This document shows positions 17,524 through 28,271 of a stretch of DNA of 64,000 bases, piece after piece. The notes beneath the pieces were generated by a model. That model ran no database searches and was not told the DNA's origin. It saw only the letters and a list, made by a program, of their open reading frames with translations. Numbering within the stretch: the stretch's first letter is position 1; every line of letters begins with the position of its first letter. The position numbers were made by a program, and so were the translations under genes. Location of the stretch: assembly GCA_020402945.1 (NCBI GenBank), contig JADBYQ010000052.1:42834-106833 (forward strand), written 5' to 3'. This DNA is from Cytophagales bacterium. GTDB taxonomy: Bacteria > Bacteroidota > Bacteroidia > Cytophagales > Cyclobacteriaceae.

Positions 17524-20500
17524 ATGTTCAATAAATTTATAGAACGCCCGGTTCTTTCATTAGTGATCTCACTTTTTATTGTGTTACTGGGATTGTTGGC
17601 GCTCATTGATCTACCCATCACCCAGTTTCCTGATATCGTTCCTCCAACCGTTACGGTAACCACAAGTTATACTGGTGCAAATGCGGAAGTTGCTTCGAAA
17701 GCTGTTGTAACGACTTTAGAACGTGCCATTAACGGAGTTCCTGGAATGACCTACATGACTTCCGTTTCAGGAAATGATGGCACAAGTCTAATTCAGGTCT
17801 ATTTTAATGTTGGTACCGATCCGGACCTTGCCAATGTCAATGTTCAGAACCGCGTCTCTACCGTGTTGGATGAACTACCGGAAGAAGTAATTAAAGCAGG
17901 GGTAGCCGTAGAGAAAGAGGTGACTAGCATATTGATGTACCTGAATGTATTAAGTAACGATCCATCAGCAGATGAAAAATTCATTTACAACTTTGCCGAC
18001 ATTAACATACTGGCTGAACTAAAACGTATTGAAGGCGTTGGCTATGCAACCATTGTAGGAGCACGTGAGTATTCGATGCGTGTGTGGCTAAAACCAGATC
18101 GGATGGCGGGCTATGGCATTTCCACCGATGAAATTATTCAGGCTATCCGCAATCAGAATATTGAAGCAGCCCCCGGAAAATCAGGTGAAAGTTCTGATAA
18201 AGCCCCACAGATGCTACAATACGTGCTGCGCTACACCGGAAAGTTTAATGAGCCTAAGCAATATGAAAATATTGTATTGCGTGCCGATAAGGAAGGATCT
18301 ATCTTAAAACTGAAAGATGTTGCCGATGTAGAGTTTGGTGTGCGTAACTACAATGTTTTATCGAAAGAAGACGGTCGTCCATCAGCTGCCATTATGCTCA
18401 AGCAGCGACCCGGCTCCAATGCCAAAGAAGTAATCGAGAACGTAAAGAAGAAAATGGAAGAACTGAAAAATTCTTCTTTCCCTCCAGGCATGAGCTATAA
18501 CATTGGCTATGATGTATCGCGGTTTTTAGATGCTTCCATTGCAGAAGTAATTCGTACCCTAATCGAAGCATTCATTCTTGTTTCACTTGTGGTGTTTCTT
18601 TTTTTACAAGATTGGCGATCTACTCTTATTCCGGCATTGGCGGTTCCCGTATCACTCATAGGTGCTTTTTTCTTCATGCAGTTGCTAGGCTTCTCTATCA
18701 ACCTGCTCACCTTGTTTGCATTGGTCCTCGCAATTGGTATCGTGGTGGACAATGCCATTGTGGTGGTGGAGGCTGTTCACGTACAAATGGAAACTAAAAA
18801 TCTTTCGGCTAAAGAAGCAACGCTAGCCGCCATGGGCGAGATCAGTAGCGCCATTATTGCTATCACGTTGGTCATGTCTGCTGTTTTCATTCCGGTCGCT
18901 TTTATGTCAGGACCAGTAGGTGTTTTTTATCGACAGTTTTCGCTGACATTGGCGATTGCTATTGTGATATCCGGAATCAATGCGGTTACGCTCACACCTG
19001 CCTTATGCGCCCTCTTACTTAAAAACAACCACGGCAAAAAGAGAACTGGATTGCTGCATGCATTTTTTGGTAAGTTCAATAACGGCTACGACTTGCTATC
19101 GACAAAATATCAATCGGTGGTACGCGCAATAGCAGGACGCAAAACAATTACCTGGGCAATGCTTTTCATATTCTGCATCGCTACTTGGGGCATAAACTCT
19201 TTTTTACCAACAGGCTTCATTCCTTCGGAAGATCAGGGAATGATTTATGCCAATGTTACAGCACCCTCTGGCGCAACGGTAGAACGTACAGAAGAAGTGA
19301 TGGATCAAATACAACAAGTCGCCAAAGATATGCCAGCCGTAGAGTCCGTTTCAACTTTATCTGGATTTAGTTTGATTACAGATGGGGCCGGTGCCGCTTT
19401 TGGAATGGGGATGATCAACTTAAAACCCTGGGATAAACGCGATGAATCTGTCAATGAATTGATTGTCCAACTCCAAGAAAAAACGAAACACATCAAAGAT
19501 GCCAGTATCCAGTTTTTTCCTCCACCTACCGTTCCAGGCTTTGGTAACGCAAGTGGTTTCGAAGTTCGGGTGTTAGATAAAACGGGCACCGGTAATTTGC
19601 AACAGACTTCTTCCGTAACCAATGAGTTTATTGAAGCACTAAAAAAACGACCGGAGATTGCTGATGCCTTCACCAGCTTCGATGCAAGTTATCCGCAATA
19701 CATGATTCACATCGATCAAGACATCGCAGGTCAGAAAGGCGTAACAGTTGAAAATGCGATGAGTAATCTGCAAACACTCTTTGGTAGCTACTATACCACT
19801 AACTTCATTCGCTTCGGGCAAATGTATAAGGTGATGGTGCAAGCGGCACCGCACTATCGGGCAACTCCTGAAGATTTATTGAAACTGTACGTGAAGAATG
19901 ATTTTGGTGAAATGGTGCCCTATTCGTCTTTCGTAAGACTTGAACGCGTGTATGGCCCCGAGCAGTTGACCCGGTACAATATGTTTACTTCCGCAATGGT
20001 CAATGGCGATGCCGCCAAAGGATACAGCAGTGGTGACGCCATCAACGCCATCAAAACAGTAGCCGAAGAAAAATTGCCCCGTGGCTTCTCTATTGAGTGG
20101 TCAGGTATGACGCGGGAAGAAGTTCTATCGGGCAACCAGGCTGTTTTCATTTTTCTAATTTGTCTACTATTCGTTTACCTACTTTTGTCTGCGCAATACG
20201 AAAGCTTCTTATTGCCATTACCCGTCATATTATCACTACCTACAGGAGTTTTCGGGTCTTTTCTGATGCTGCAATTACTGGGCTTACAAAATAATATTTA
20301 TGCACAAGTGGCTCTGGTGATGTTGATCGGCTTACTGGGTAAAAACGCTATTCTAATTGTTGAATTTGCCATTTTAAAACAAAAAGAAGGACGCGGTATT
20401 ATTGATGCCGCTATTGATGGAGCAGCCTCCCGGCTTCGTCCGATCCTGATGACATCTTTTGCGTTTATTGCCGGATTAATTCCCTTGTGTATTGCTACTG

Positions 20501-20676
20501 GTGCAGGGTCTATGGGCAATCGCTCAATTGGAACAGCCGCAGCCGGAGGGATGTTGTTCGGTACTTTGTTTGGAGTAATTATCATTCCCGGACTTTATGT
20601 TGTGTTCGCCAGTATGGCAAAGGCCATATCTAAGAAAGAAGAAAAGTCATCTGCAATCGTTGAACCTCATTCGTAA
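17524..20676 (+). CDS. Multidrug efflux RND transporter permease subunit (HAE-1/AcrB-like)
   Basis: MFNKFIERPVLSLVISLFIVLLGLLALIDLPITQFPDIVPPTVTV; full length 1050 aa; ALVLAIGIVVDNAIVVVE. Confidence 0.97.
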   Translation: MFNKFIERPVLSLVISLFIVLLGLLALIDLPITQFPDIVPPTVTVTTSYTGANAEVASKAVVTTLERAINGVPGMTYMTSVSGNDGTSLIQVYFNVGTDPDLANVNVQNRVSTVLDELPEEVIKAGVAVEKEVTSILMYLNVLSNDPSADEKFIYNFADINILAELKRIEGVGYATIVGAREYSMRVWLKPDRMAGYGISTDEIIQAIRNQNIEAAPGKSGESSDKAPQMLQYVLRYTGKFNEPKQYENIVLRADKEGSILKLKDVADVEFGVRNYNVLSKEDGRPSAAIMLKQRPGSNAKEVIENVKKKMEELKNSSFPPGMSYNIGYDVSRFLDASIAEVIRTLIEAFILVSLVVFLFLQDWRSTLIPALAVPVSLIGAFFFMQLLGFSINLLTLFALVLAIGIVVDNAIVVVEAVHVQMETKNLSAKEATLAAMGEISSAIIAITLVMSAVFIPVAFMSGPVGVFYRQFSLTLAIAIVISGINAVTLTPALCALLLKNNHGKKRTGLLHAFFGKFNNGYDLLSTKYQSVVRAIAGRKTITWAMLFIFCIATWGINSFLPTGFIPSEDQGMIYANVTAPSGATVERTEEVMDQIQQVAKDMPAVESVSTLSGFSLITDGAGAAFGMGMINLKPWDKRDESVNELIVQLQEKTKHIKDASIQFFPPPTVPGFGNASGFEVRVLDKTGTGNLQQTSSVTNEFIEALKKRPEIADAFTSFDASYPQYMIHIDQDIAGQKGVTVENAMSNLQTLFGSYYTTNFIRFGQMYKVMVQAAPHYRATPEDLLKLYVKNDFGEMVPYSSFVRLERVYGPEQLTRYNMFTSAMVNGDAAKGYSSGDAINAIKTVAEEKLPRGFSIEWSGMTREEVLSGNQAVFIFLICLLFVYLLLSAQYESFLLPLPVILSLPTGVFGSFLMLQLLGLQNNIYAQVALVMLIGLLGKNAILIVEFAILKQKEGRGIIDAAIDGAASRLRPILMTSFAFIAGLIPLCIATGAGSMGNRSIGTAAAGGMLFGTLFGVIIIPGLYVVFASMAKAISKKEEKSSAIVEPHS

Positions 20677-20681
20677 GTGTT

Positions 20682-22127
20682 ATGCATCTCAAGTCACTTC
20701 ATTTTTTATTAATTGTTTCGATCGCTACTTTTTTGGGTGGTTGCAAGTTGGCTGAAAAAGTGCAAGAGCCTGACCTCGCCAAAATGCCGGAACAATTTCA
20801 ACCTTCGTTGAAACCAACGTTAAGTCAATCGCTTTTACCTTGGAGAGAATACTTTACCGATTCCTCATTGGTCATTTATATTGACGAAGCACTTAAAAGC
20901 AATTTAGATTTGAAAATCGCCTTGCAACGAGTGAGCATGGCCGGGGCAAGCGTAACTATGGCGAGGGGCGCACTTTTGCCATCAGTGAACGCAGTCACTT
21001 CAGTAGGTCAGCAACGATTTGGTGAATACACCATGGATGGTGTGGGGAATTTTGATACAAACTTCTCGGTTAACGTGCCACCGGACAGACGTATACCTGT
21101 GAATTTGCCCGACTACTATTTGGGTTTTCAAAGCAGTTGGGAAGTAGCGGCTTGGGGGAAATTACGCAACCGGAAAAAGGCGGCTGCCGCTCGCTTTTTT
21201 GCCAGTGATAAAGCAAAACACCTTATACAGACAATGCTTGTATCAGAAGTAGCTCGGCACTATTACAGTTTGCTTGCGCTGGACAATAAACTGTTAATCA
21301 TTCGGGAGAACGTTGCGCTTCAACAAACAGCTGTAACACTTATTACAGCCCAGAAAGCTGCAGGCAGAGCCACCGAACTGGCAGTAAAACAATTTACCGC
21401 ACAATTGCTCAACACACAAAGCTTGGAGGCTTTGGTAAAACAGGAAATCGTGCGACACGAGAATGAGTTGAATGTAATGTTGGGTCGCTACCCACAACCC
21501 ATTGAGAGGGGCCAAGTCATTTTAAATCAACAGCTGCCAAAAGAACTAGAAGCCGGATTGCCGTCACAACTTCTTATTCAGCGCCCAGATATCCGACAGG
21601 CAGAGCTTCAACTACTCGCCTCTCGCCTGGATGTGAAGGCTGCAAGAGCTACATTTTTGCCCTCAATCAATCTGACAGCCGGGATAGGCCTTCAATCATT
21701 TACAACGGCAGTATTGTTTAACACACCTACCTCTACTGCTTACTCAATACTAGGCGGATTAACAGCGCCCCTATTTAACAGAAATATGATCCGGGGTGAC
21801 TATCGAAAAGCATCGGCCTCACAGCTTGAATCATTTTACTCATATCAACAAAGTATTTTACAGGGATTTCAGGAGGTAGCTACGCAGTTAAATAAAATCG
21901 AAAATTTACAAGAGTCCTACCAATTCAAATCGCTGGAAGTAACAACTTTAGAAGAAGGAGTAGCTGTCTCAAATGATTTGTTTATCGCTGGTTTTGCATC
22001 CTACCTCGAGGTGGTAACTGCTCAAAAAAGCGTACTGGCGGCTGAGCTCGATGCGATTGACACCAAGCAACAGCAGTTCAACGCTACCATTGACTTATAC
22101 CGTGCGTTGGGCGGGGGTTGGAATTGA
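20682..22127 (+). CDS. TolC family / NodT-type outer membrane efflux lipoprotein
   Basis: Lipobox FLGGCKLA, PSQLLIQRPDIRQAELQLLASRLDVKAARATFLPSINLTAG. Confidence 0.95.
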   Translation: MHLKSLHFLLIVSIATFLGGCKLAEKVQEPDLAKMPEQFQPSLKPTLSQSLLPWREYFTDSSLVIYIDEALKSNLDLKIALQRVSMAGASVTMARGALLPSVNAVTSVGQQRFGEYTMDGVGNFDTNFSVNVPPDRRIPVNLPDYYLGFQSSWEVAAWGKLRNRKKAAAARFFASDKAKHLIQTMLVSEVARHYYSLLALDNKLLIIRENVALQQTAVTLITAQKAAGRATELAVKQFTAQLLNTQSLEALVKQEIVRHENELNVMLGRYPQPIERGQVILNQQLPKELEAGLPSQLLIQRPDIRQAELQLLASRLDVKAARATFLPSINLTAGIGLQSFTTAVLFNTPTSTAYSILGGLTAPLFNRNMIRGDYRKASASQLESFYSYQQSILQGFQEVATQLNKIENLQESYQFKSLEVTTLEEGVAVSNDLFIAGFASYLEVVTAQKSVLAAELDAIDTKQQQFNATIDLYRALGGGWN

Positions 22128-22158
22128 CAATTGTGAAAAATAGTTCTCAATAGATTTT

Positions 22159-24954
22159 CTATCTACTGCAAATATCTTTGTAGGAACAATATTCACAAGT
22201 TTTAGCTCTTGCCGTTTGATCGAATGGTTGTTTGGGATCAAACAATTCCGTTAGCAACTGAACTAGGGTACTCTCAAATTCCGGAAGAAGGTATTTAACG
22301 TCCTGTATCACTTGACCACCCTGACTAAGGCCATATTCAAACTTATCGTCAAAAATCTCCTTTCTGTTGATGAGGCCTGGCTGCAATTTTAGGTTCGGAG
22401 TGCCCTTTACCCTATCGTATACCCAGGAATAAAAAAAAGCTTGAAACGCAGCTTTGTTTCGCTTGTCGTCATCACGATCAAACAACGAAACAATCGACTT
22501 AAATGAGTTCTCGTCTTTCCCTGTTTTGTAATCGATAATACGGACAAGATTCTCCTTTCGGTCTACTCGATCTATCTTGCCCCCAAGCAATAGGGTCAGT
22601 CTCGCATCAACCGGAAAAGATGTTTTAAAATCTTCCTGTTCTAACATGTCAACATAGAAAGGTGCATACTCTTCATCCTTCTTTAAGACATGATCAGCCA
22701 TTTTTTTTACCATCTCATTGACCACTAGCTGCTGGCCATCGTATTCTATTTTTCTATTATGAGTCAATCCAAAGTGTTTGCGATAGGCTCTTTCTACCAA
22801 TAGATCTAATTTTTTTGGTAAATTATTAAAATGTTCCGCGCGTACTTCCGATCCTCCATCTTTCGATTTCAAATCCAAGTAAAAAAACTGCATTACATCG
22901 TGAAACAAATTTCCAAAGATTCGCGCATCTGCTTCCTCTTCTACTTCATCCGCTTCCACTAATCCCAACAAATTTTTAAAATAAAATTTGAGACGGCATT
23001 CAAGATATGTATTTAGTGTAGAAGGTGTCAAAGCCTTTGTTATATATCGTTGTAACTTCTCCATCACGCTTGAGTCTTTCTCAATTATAATGGCCGATGG
23101 TTGATTTAGTGAGATAGAACTGTACAGAATCTTTTTAGTATACGGCCAATGAGCTTCATACATTATCTGATAGAGATACCGACTCATCTCTCCACTTCCA
23201 AGTACATCCGGTTCGGTATTGTAGTAAAGGTTAACTTGTTCGCTCCGCTGCAATAGTCGGTAAAACAAATAACCATACATGGCATCTTGATGGGTATAGG
23301 TGGGTAATCCATACGCTTTCCTAATGGAATGTGGCAGGTAAGAACCTTGCCGTGGAGCGGCTGGCCATAAACCTTCATTCAATGACAACACATGAACGTG
23401 ATCAAAATCCAAATTACGGGTCTCTAACACACCCATGATCTGAATCCCCTGCAAGGGTTCTCCGCTAAAGGGAATCTTTTCCGATCGGGCAATCTGCCGA
23501 AATAACTTTTGAAGCATGCTGAGCTCCATTGGCTCATCAACTGTAAGCTCTTGCAATCTGGTCAAAATGCGATAAAAGTAAAATGCAAATTCTTTATCGA
23601 GCATTCCATTCGAGGGTGCCGTTGCGAAAAGGGTGATCGCCTCCAATACATAAGGAATAAAATCTGCCTCGCCCACCAATTTAAAGATAGATGCAATTAC
23701 ATTCCCCTTAATTTCAAAAACGCGTTCTTCTAAATAAACCTGGTTATGCTTCGTAATGAATATTTTCAATTCAGAAACTTCTGCTCCAGCCAGTTCGTTC
23801 ATGTAAGGGTGATTGAGGACAGCCATTACACCTTTAAAATAAAACTCGTCTTTTCTTTTGGTTCGATGGAGGTCAAACAAAAAATCAATAAGCGAAAAAT
23901 AGGGCGTACTCATCAACGGAAAGCCCATCGTCACATTGATAGATGAAATCGATGAAGGCAGCGAATACAAAAGGGGCATCAATAAACTTTCATCAGGCAA
24001 TACAATTACGTGACTTCCTTCTTTGTCAAATGTTTTATCGTCACTCAACTGTTGGGCTAACAATTTAGGCTGTCCGGCTTTCTGCGGCACACCATAGATA
24101 TTGATTTGCTTTTCTGTTGACAAATGAGAGGCTGGTCGCTCCGCAAAAGTTTTACCCAACACAGGGTGCCTTCGATACAGTCTGAAAAAAGCACCTGCCT
24201 CCCGATGTTCGGACGAAACATAAAACTCATCTTCATCCCAGAAAACTGTTGCACTCCGATTTTCTACAAACCAGCACATAATCTTCTCCTCTGCTGTGGT
24301 GAGCGCATTGAAGCCTGCGAATATCGTTTTCTTCTCTGACGTTGAAGCTGTCTGAGCCAATAGCCGTTCGGCTACCAGTCGGTGAATCATACCCGCATAG
24401 GCAGTGTCATTTTTCAGGAGAGATTCCTGGAACTCTTTATACACAGGATACAAATTTTTCCAAAGTGCCAAAAAACGATTGCGTGTTTCTTCCGTGCTAA
24501 ACTCTACACTCTGCCAAAAATCTCTTAAGAAAACCCTTTGCTCTTCCGTCAGATAATCAAAATATTGATCTACTTCTTTCAGGTTGCTTATATCTCGAAA
24601 CAGAAATTCAGCGTTGACCATGTATTTATCCAACTCATCAAAATCACGGAGCAGCATTTCTCCCCAATAATAAAATTGGTCTATTCTTTCAGTACTGTGA
24701 GTTACCTTTTTAAAAGCTTGAAAGAGTTTTACAATTGAAGTCAACTTGTCTATCTCCTGAAGCGGAGAATAGGATTGAATTAGCTCCTCAATAGTGAGTA
24801 AAGCTGGGCACCACTTAGGAGTTGTCAGGTCTTTTGCCAATTCTTGCTTAAAATAAAGCGCAGCCCTTCGGTTTGGAAAAATAATCTGCAGGTGTTCCCA
24901 ATTCGGGTAATCCCTTTTTACTATGTCTGCTATATCTTGCAAAAAACTCCTCAT
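22159..24954 (-). CDS. PD-(D/E)XK nuclease family protein, AddB-like
   Basis: IFPNRRAALYFKQEL N-terminus; nuclease motif IDRVD...VRIIDYKTGKD; C-terminal CEYCSYKDIC with upstream LECRLKFYF Cys (Fe-S staple arrangement). Confidence 0.9.
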   Translation of the reverse strand: MRSFLQDIADIVKRDYPNWEHLQIIFPNRRAALYFKQELAKDLTTPKWCPALLTIEELIQSYSPLQEIDKLTSIVKLFQAFKKVTHSTERIDQFYYWGEMLLRDFDELDKYMVNAEFLFRDISNLKEVDQYFDYLTEEQRVFLRDFWQSVEFSTEETRNRFLALWKNLYPVYKEFQESLLKNDTAYAGMIHRLVAERLLAQTASTSEKKTIFAGFNALTTAEEKIMCWFVENRSATVFWDEDEFYVSSEHREAGAFFRLYRRHPVLGKTFAERPASHLSTEKQINIYGVPQKAGQPKLLAQQLSDDKTFDKEGSHVIVLPDESLLMPLLYSLPSSISSINVTMGFPLMSTPYFSLIDFLFDLHRTKRKDEFYFKGVMAVLNHPYMNELAGAEVSELKIFITKHNQVYLEERVFEIKGNVIASIFKLVGEADFIPYVLEAITLFATAPSNGMLDKEFAFYFYRILTRLQELTVDEPMELSMLQKLFRQIARSEKIPFSGEPLQGIQIMGVLETRNLDFDHVHVLSLNEGLWPAAPRQGSYLPHSIRKAYGLPTYTHQDAMYGYLFYRLLQRSEQVNLYYNTEPDVLGSGEMSRYLYQIMYEAHWPYTKKILYSSISLNQPSAIIIEKDSSVMEKLQRYITKALTPSTLNTYLECRLKFYFKNLLGLVEADEVEEEADARIFGNLFHDVMQFFYLDLKSKDGGSEVRAEHFNNLPKKLDLLVERAYRKHFGLTHNRKIEYDGQQLVVNEMVKKMADHVLKKDEEYAPFYVDMLEQEDFKTSFPVDARLTLLLGGKIDRVDRKENLVRIIDYKTGKDENSFKSIVSLFDRDDDKRNKAAFQAFFYSWVYDRVKGTPNLKLQPGLINRKEIFDDKFEYGLSQGGQVIQDVKYLLPEFESTLVQLLTELFDPKQPFDQTARAKTCEYCSYKDICSR

Positions 24955-24958
24955 AGAT

Positions 24959-27900
24959 TTACTTTACCTCAACCCACTTTCTTTCTTCGAAATAAACCAA
25001 ATAACCAGTCGCCCTTTTCCAGCCCATCTGTCCCAACAGCACTAAATAGTCTTTGACCTGCGCTTCGTCCTTGGCAGAAGGCACACCGGTCTTGTAATCC
25101 ACCACCCAAACTTGATCACCTTTCATCACAACTCTGTCTATCCTCCGTTCCGATCCATCTGTTGTAAATAGCGAGGCCTCCGTTTTGGAGGTAGATCCTG
25201 CGTCAAAGCATGGTTGAAGGACAGGAAGATCAACAACCCAATTGATCAACTCTTCTAATTCCCATTTTTCACGTTCATTAATGGTACCATTCAACATCGC
25301 ATTTGTGATGACCATCGTCACATCTTGCTTCGTGCGTATTTGAGACAGAAGGGCGTGAAGGAAAATCCCATAATTAATCTTTTCGCGTTTCTGGGACGGG
25401 CTAAAAAATTCCATGCCACTCGTTCTAACTTGCAAGCGATCTCGCCAGGGGGTAACTGTGTAGCTCGTCAGAGAAACTATGCCTTGAGCATTTTCTTGCC
25501 TTTTGCAGATAATGCCTATCTCTCCAATTTCCAATGACTTTTTCTCATCCGACCAACTCGATTTTAAGAATGTATTCCCATTAATAGCTTTGTACACAAG
25601 TTGGCCAACATGAGTAAGTTTTTGTTCATTTTTTGGATCATTTTTTACTTCTGGTGCAAATGCCATCAACCCTAATTCTGCCCGGGTAAAAGCAACATAC
25701 AATAAATTCAAATTGTCTAAAAAGACTCTTCTCGTTTCTTCCTCATAAGCTTCTTTAAAAACAGTATCTTCCAACTTACTAACATACTTAATTGGAATGA
25801 ATCCGGCATCTCTAAATAGTGGATGATCAGATTGACACCATAACAAGACATCTTTATTTTTGTGACCCAATTCCCAATCTAAAAATGGAATAATCACGTA
25901 CTTAAATTGAAGGCCCTTCGCTTTGTGAATGGTGATAATTTGTGCGGCATTCACTCCGCCTGCCACTTGAATTGATTTTTTTTGGCGATTCAACTCCCAC
26001 CAGTCTAAAAACGAATTCACATCATTCTTTTCTCTTTGCGAAAATTCTTGAATAATATCTTGGAATGACTGCAAATAGACTACCTCATTGGTCACCTTTC
26101 CCAAATTGAAAATGTGAATCAGATTCTCCACCATCTCAAACAAAGGCAGTGCTAACAGCTTTTCTCGTTGTTGCAAAAAGGATGGGGGAATCCATTTCTC
26201 AAACGATTTCGTTCTTGAATCTGAAAACAATTCGTTTAACGCACTGAATGCCTGGGTTGGCCATAACTTTTGGTATTCGTAAGCCAGGTGAGCACGGGCG
26301 ATATGATGGTCTAAATTATTGATGACGCGCAACGCATTAAGCAACACCAAAACACAAGACGCGCGATCTACCATCAAAGATTCGTTGGACACTACGTCAT
26401 ACTTATAGTCTTCTTTTGCGTCTGGCGAAGTTCTGTACTCCATGAACCGGTTAGCAATTAATTTTCCTTCCCGATTATCACGAACTAAAAAAGCAATATC
26501 CTTGATCGCAATCCCTTTACCTTGCAATTCTTCGACTAGCAACGGAAGCCGTCTCAAAGCAACTTCTTTAAATAACATGTCCTCTTCAGATTCTAAAAAT
26601 TGAATCTTTACATAGCCATGGGTGGGTTCAACAAAGGCTTTCTGCTGCACATGTTTATAGGCTTCCTGTGGAAAAGCAGTTTCCGTGTGAGCAGCAATTA
26701 ATTGAGAAGCAGTTTCAAAAAGAGCATTGTTGAAAGAGACAATGTTGCCATTGCTGCGATAGTTGGTATCTAAGTTTTCTGTAGTCGTAAGCGCTTTGCT
26801 GATATCTTTCTCCAATTGATTTTGCAAAATGGAAAGATCACCTCCTCGCCATCGGTAGATAGATTGTTTGATATCGCCAACGATCAGGCTTGAATAATTC
26901 TGGGCAATTCCGTTCTGAATTAAGGGAAGTAAATTTTTCCACTGCAAACCAGACGTATCCTGAAATTCATCTAACAAAAAATGTCTGTAGAATGAACCGA
27001 CCTTTTCGTAAATGAACGAAGTATCTTGTTCTTGCATCAGCTTGTTCAAAAACTGAGGAGCATCAGAGAGTAACATTACATTTTCGTCACTCAGGTACTT
27101 TCGTTGAGTGCGTAAAATGTCAGAAAGCAGCCCGAACGAATACAAGTTTTTTAGGACTTGATCAATAGACAAATAGGCTTCTATATTTTGTTGAATAAAA
27201 TCAACCAACGTTGCAAGATCAGGCTGCCACTTAGATCGAGCGAGCACTTGGATCATTGCAAAATTCTTTGACGACTTGTGCGCCCACTTTTCAGGATCGC
27301 CAATGACCTCTCCAACTGTATTAGATGGAAGATCTACTTCCTTGGACAGCCTTCTAATGTACGAGTACAGTCCTTTAGATTTGCCTGCGAAGTCATCGGG
27401 GACTAATCGACTCTCTTCAAACTCCTCCATTAACTGTTTCGCTGTTTCGCTGACAGTCCGCTCTATAGAATACTTTTTCTCATTCAACCTTTTTCGAAAC
27501 GTTTTAAAAAATGCTTTATCATCTGTCACCCTTAAGACACTGTCTTCTATTCGTTTGAAGTCTTCTTTCTCAATCAATTTGGAAAAGCTGAGCAGCGCTT
27601 TTCGTACGTCCCAGTCATTTCCATCTTTCATTTTCTCCATTGAGAAATCAAGTACCCAACTACGTAGTTCTGCATTACCTTTAAGCTGGGCCATCAGCAA
27701 CGCGATCACTTCTTCTTGAACAGCAGCATTGTCTACTTCCAGTCGGAAATTGCCTAATAATCCTGTTTCTCGAGTAAACGAGCGAATGATCCGTTGAAAA
27801 AATGCATCAATGGTGTTAATCGAAAATTCAGAATAATGGTGCAAAAGAAAATCAAGAATCTCCTTGCTTTTCTTACGCAAATCGATTGGCGTTAACCAAA

Positions 27901-28147
27901 TACCCGCTTTCCGCTGCTCTTCAATAATTTCAATCGCCAAATCTTGACTTTCTCCATTAGAAAAAGCACTTAGGTATTGAAGAATCCGGTCCTTCATCTC
28001 TTGAGTGCTCTTATTGGTAAATGTCATCGCCAGAATGTAACGAAAATAGTCTGGGCGTCTTAGTGCTAAACGGATATACTCGCGCGCCAAAACCCGTGTC
28101 TTGCCGGAACCTGCAGACGAACGATAGATATGAAAGGGTTTTTCCAA
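24959..28147 (-). CDS. UvrD/REP-type helicase-nuclease, AddA-like
   Basis: Walker A IYRSSAGSGKTRVLAREYI, ILAMTFTNKSTQEMKDRI, LLDEFQDTSGLQW, GDIKQSIYRWRGGD, C-terminal VWVVDYKTG. Confidence 0.93.
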   Translation of the reverse strand: MEKPFHIYRSSAGSGKTRVLAREYIRLALRRPDYFRYILAMTFTNKSTQEMKDRILQYLSAFSNGESQDLAIEIIEEQRKAGIWLTPIDLRKKSKEILDFLLHHYSEFSINTIDAFFQRIIRSFTRETGLLGNFRLEVDNAAVQEEVIALLMAQLKGNAELRSWVLDFSMEKMKDGNDWDVRKALLSFSKLIEKEDFKRIEDSVLRVTDDKAFFKTFRKRLNEKKYSIERTVSETAKQLMEEFEESRLVPDDFAGKSKGLYSYIRRLSKEVDLPSNTVGEVIGDPEKWAHKSSKNFAMIQVLARSKWQPDLATLVDFIQQNIEAYLSIDQVLKNLYSFGLLSDILRTQRKYLSDENVMLLSDAPQFLNKLMQEQDTSFIYEKVGSFYRHFLLDEFQDTSGLQWKNLLPLIQNGIAQNYSSLIVGDIKQSIYRWRGGDLSILQNQLEKDISKALTTTENLDTNYRSNGNIVSFNNALFETASQLIAAHTETAFPQEAYKHVQQKAFVEPTHGYVKIQFLESEEDMLFKEVALRRLPLLVEELQGKGIAIKDIAFLVRDNREGKLIANRFMEYRTSPDAKEDYKYDVVSNESLMVDRASCVLVLLNALRVINNLDHHIARAHLAYEYQKLWPTQAFSALNELFSDSRTKSFEKWIPPSFLQQREKLLALPLFEMVENLIHIFNLGKVTNEVVYLQSFQDIIQEFSQREKNDVNSFLDWWELNRQKKSIQVAGGVNAAQIITIHKAKGLQFKYVIIPFLDWELGHKNKDVLLWCQSDHPLFRDAGFIPIKYVSKLEDTVFKEAYEEETRRVFLDNLNLLYVAFTRAELGLMAFAPEVKNDPKNEQKLTHVGQLVYKAINGNTFLKSSWSDEKKSLEIGEIGIICKRQENAQGIVSLTSYTVTPWRDRLQVRTSGMEFFSPSQKREKINYGIFLHALLSQIRTKQDVTMVITNAMLNGTINEREKWELEELINWVVDLPVLQPCFDAGSTSKTEASLFTTDGSERRIDRVVMKGDQVWVVDYKTGVPSAKDEAQVKDYLVLLGQMGWKRATGYLVYFEERKWVEVK

Positions 28148-28271
28148 AGGGCGACTTAAACCGCCTAGTTACGATTTTTTTGTTGGTTACGAAATGCTGG
28201 ATTCCACTTTCAAAACAGCAAAACAATTGTTGAACGGGAGGATAATTTTCTTACATTCGAGAAGTCTATAT

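Noticed and set aside
19305-19673. 122-aa minus-strand ORF inside the RND permease
   Set aside because: Antisense shadow; permease frame is strongly supported.
27276-27719. 147-aa + strand ORF antisense to AddA-like gene
   Set aside because: Shadow ORF within a clearly coding gene on the other strand.
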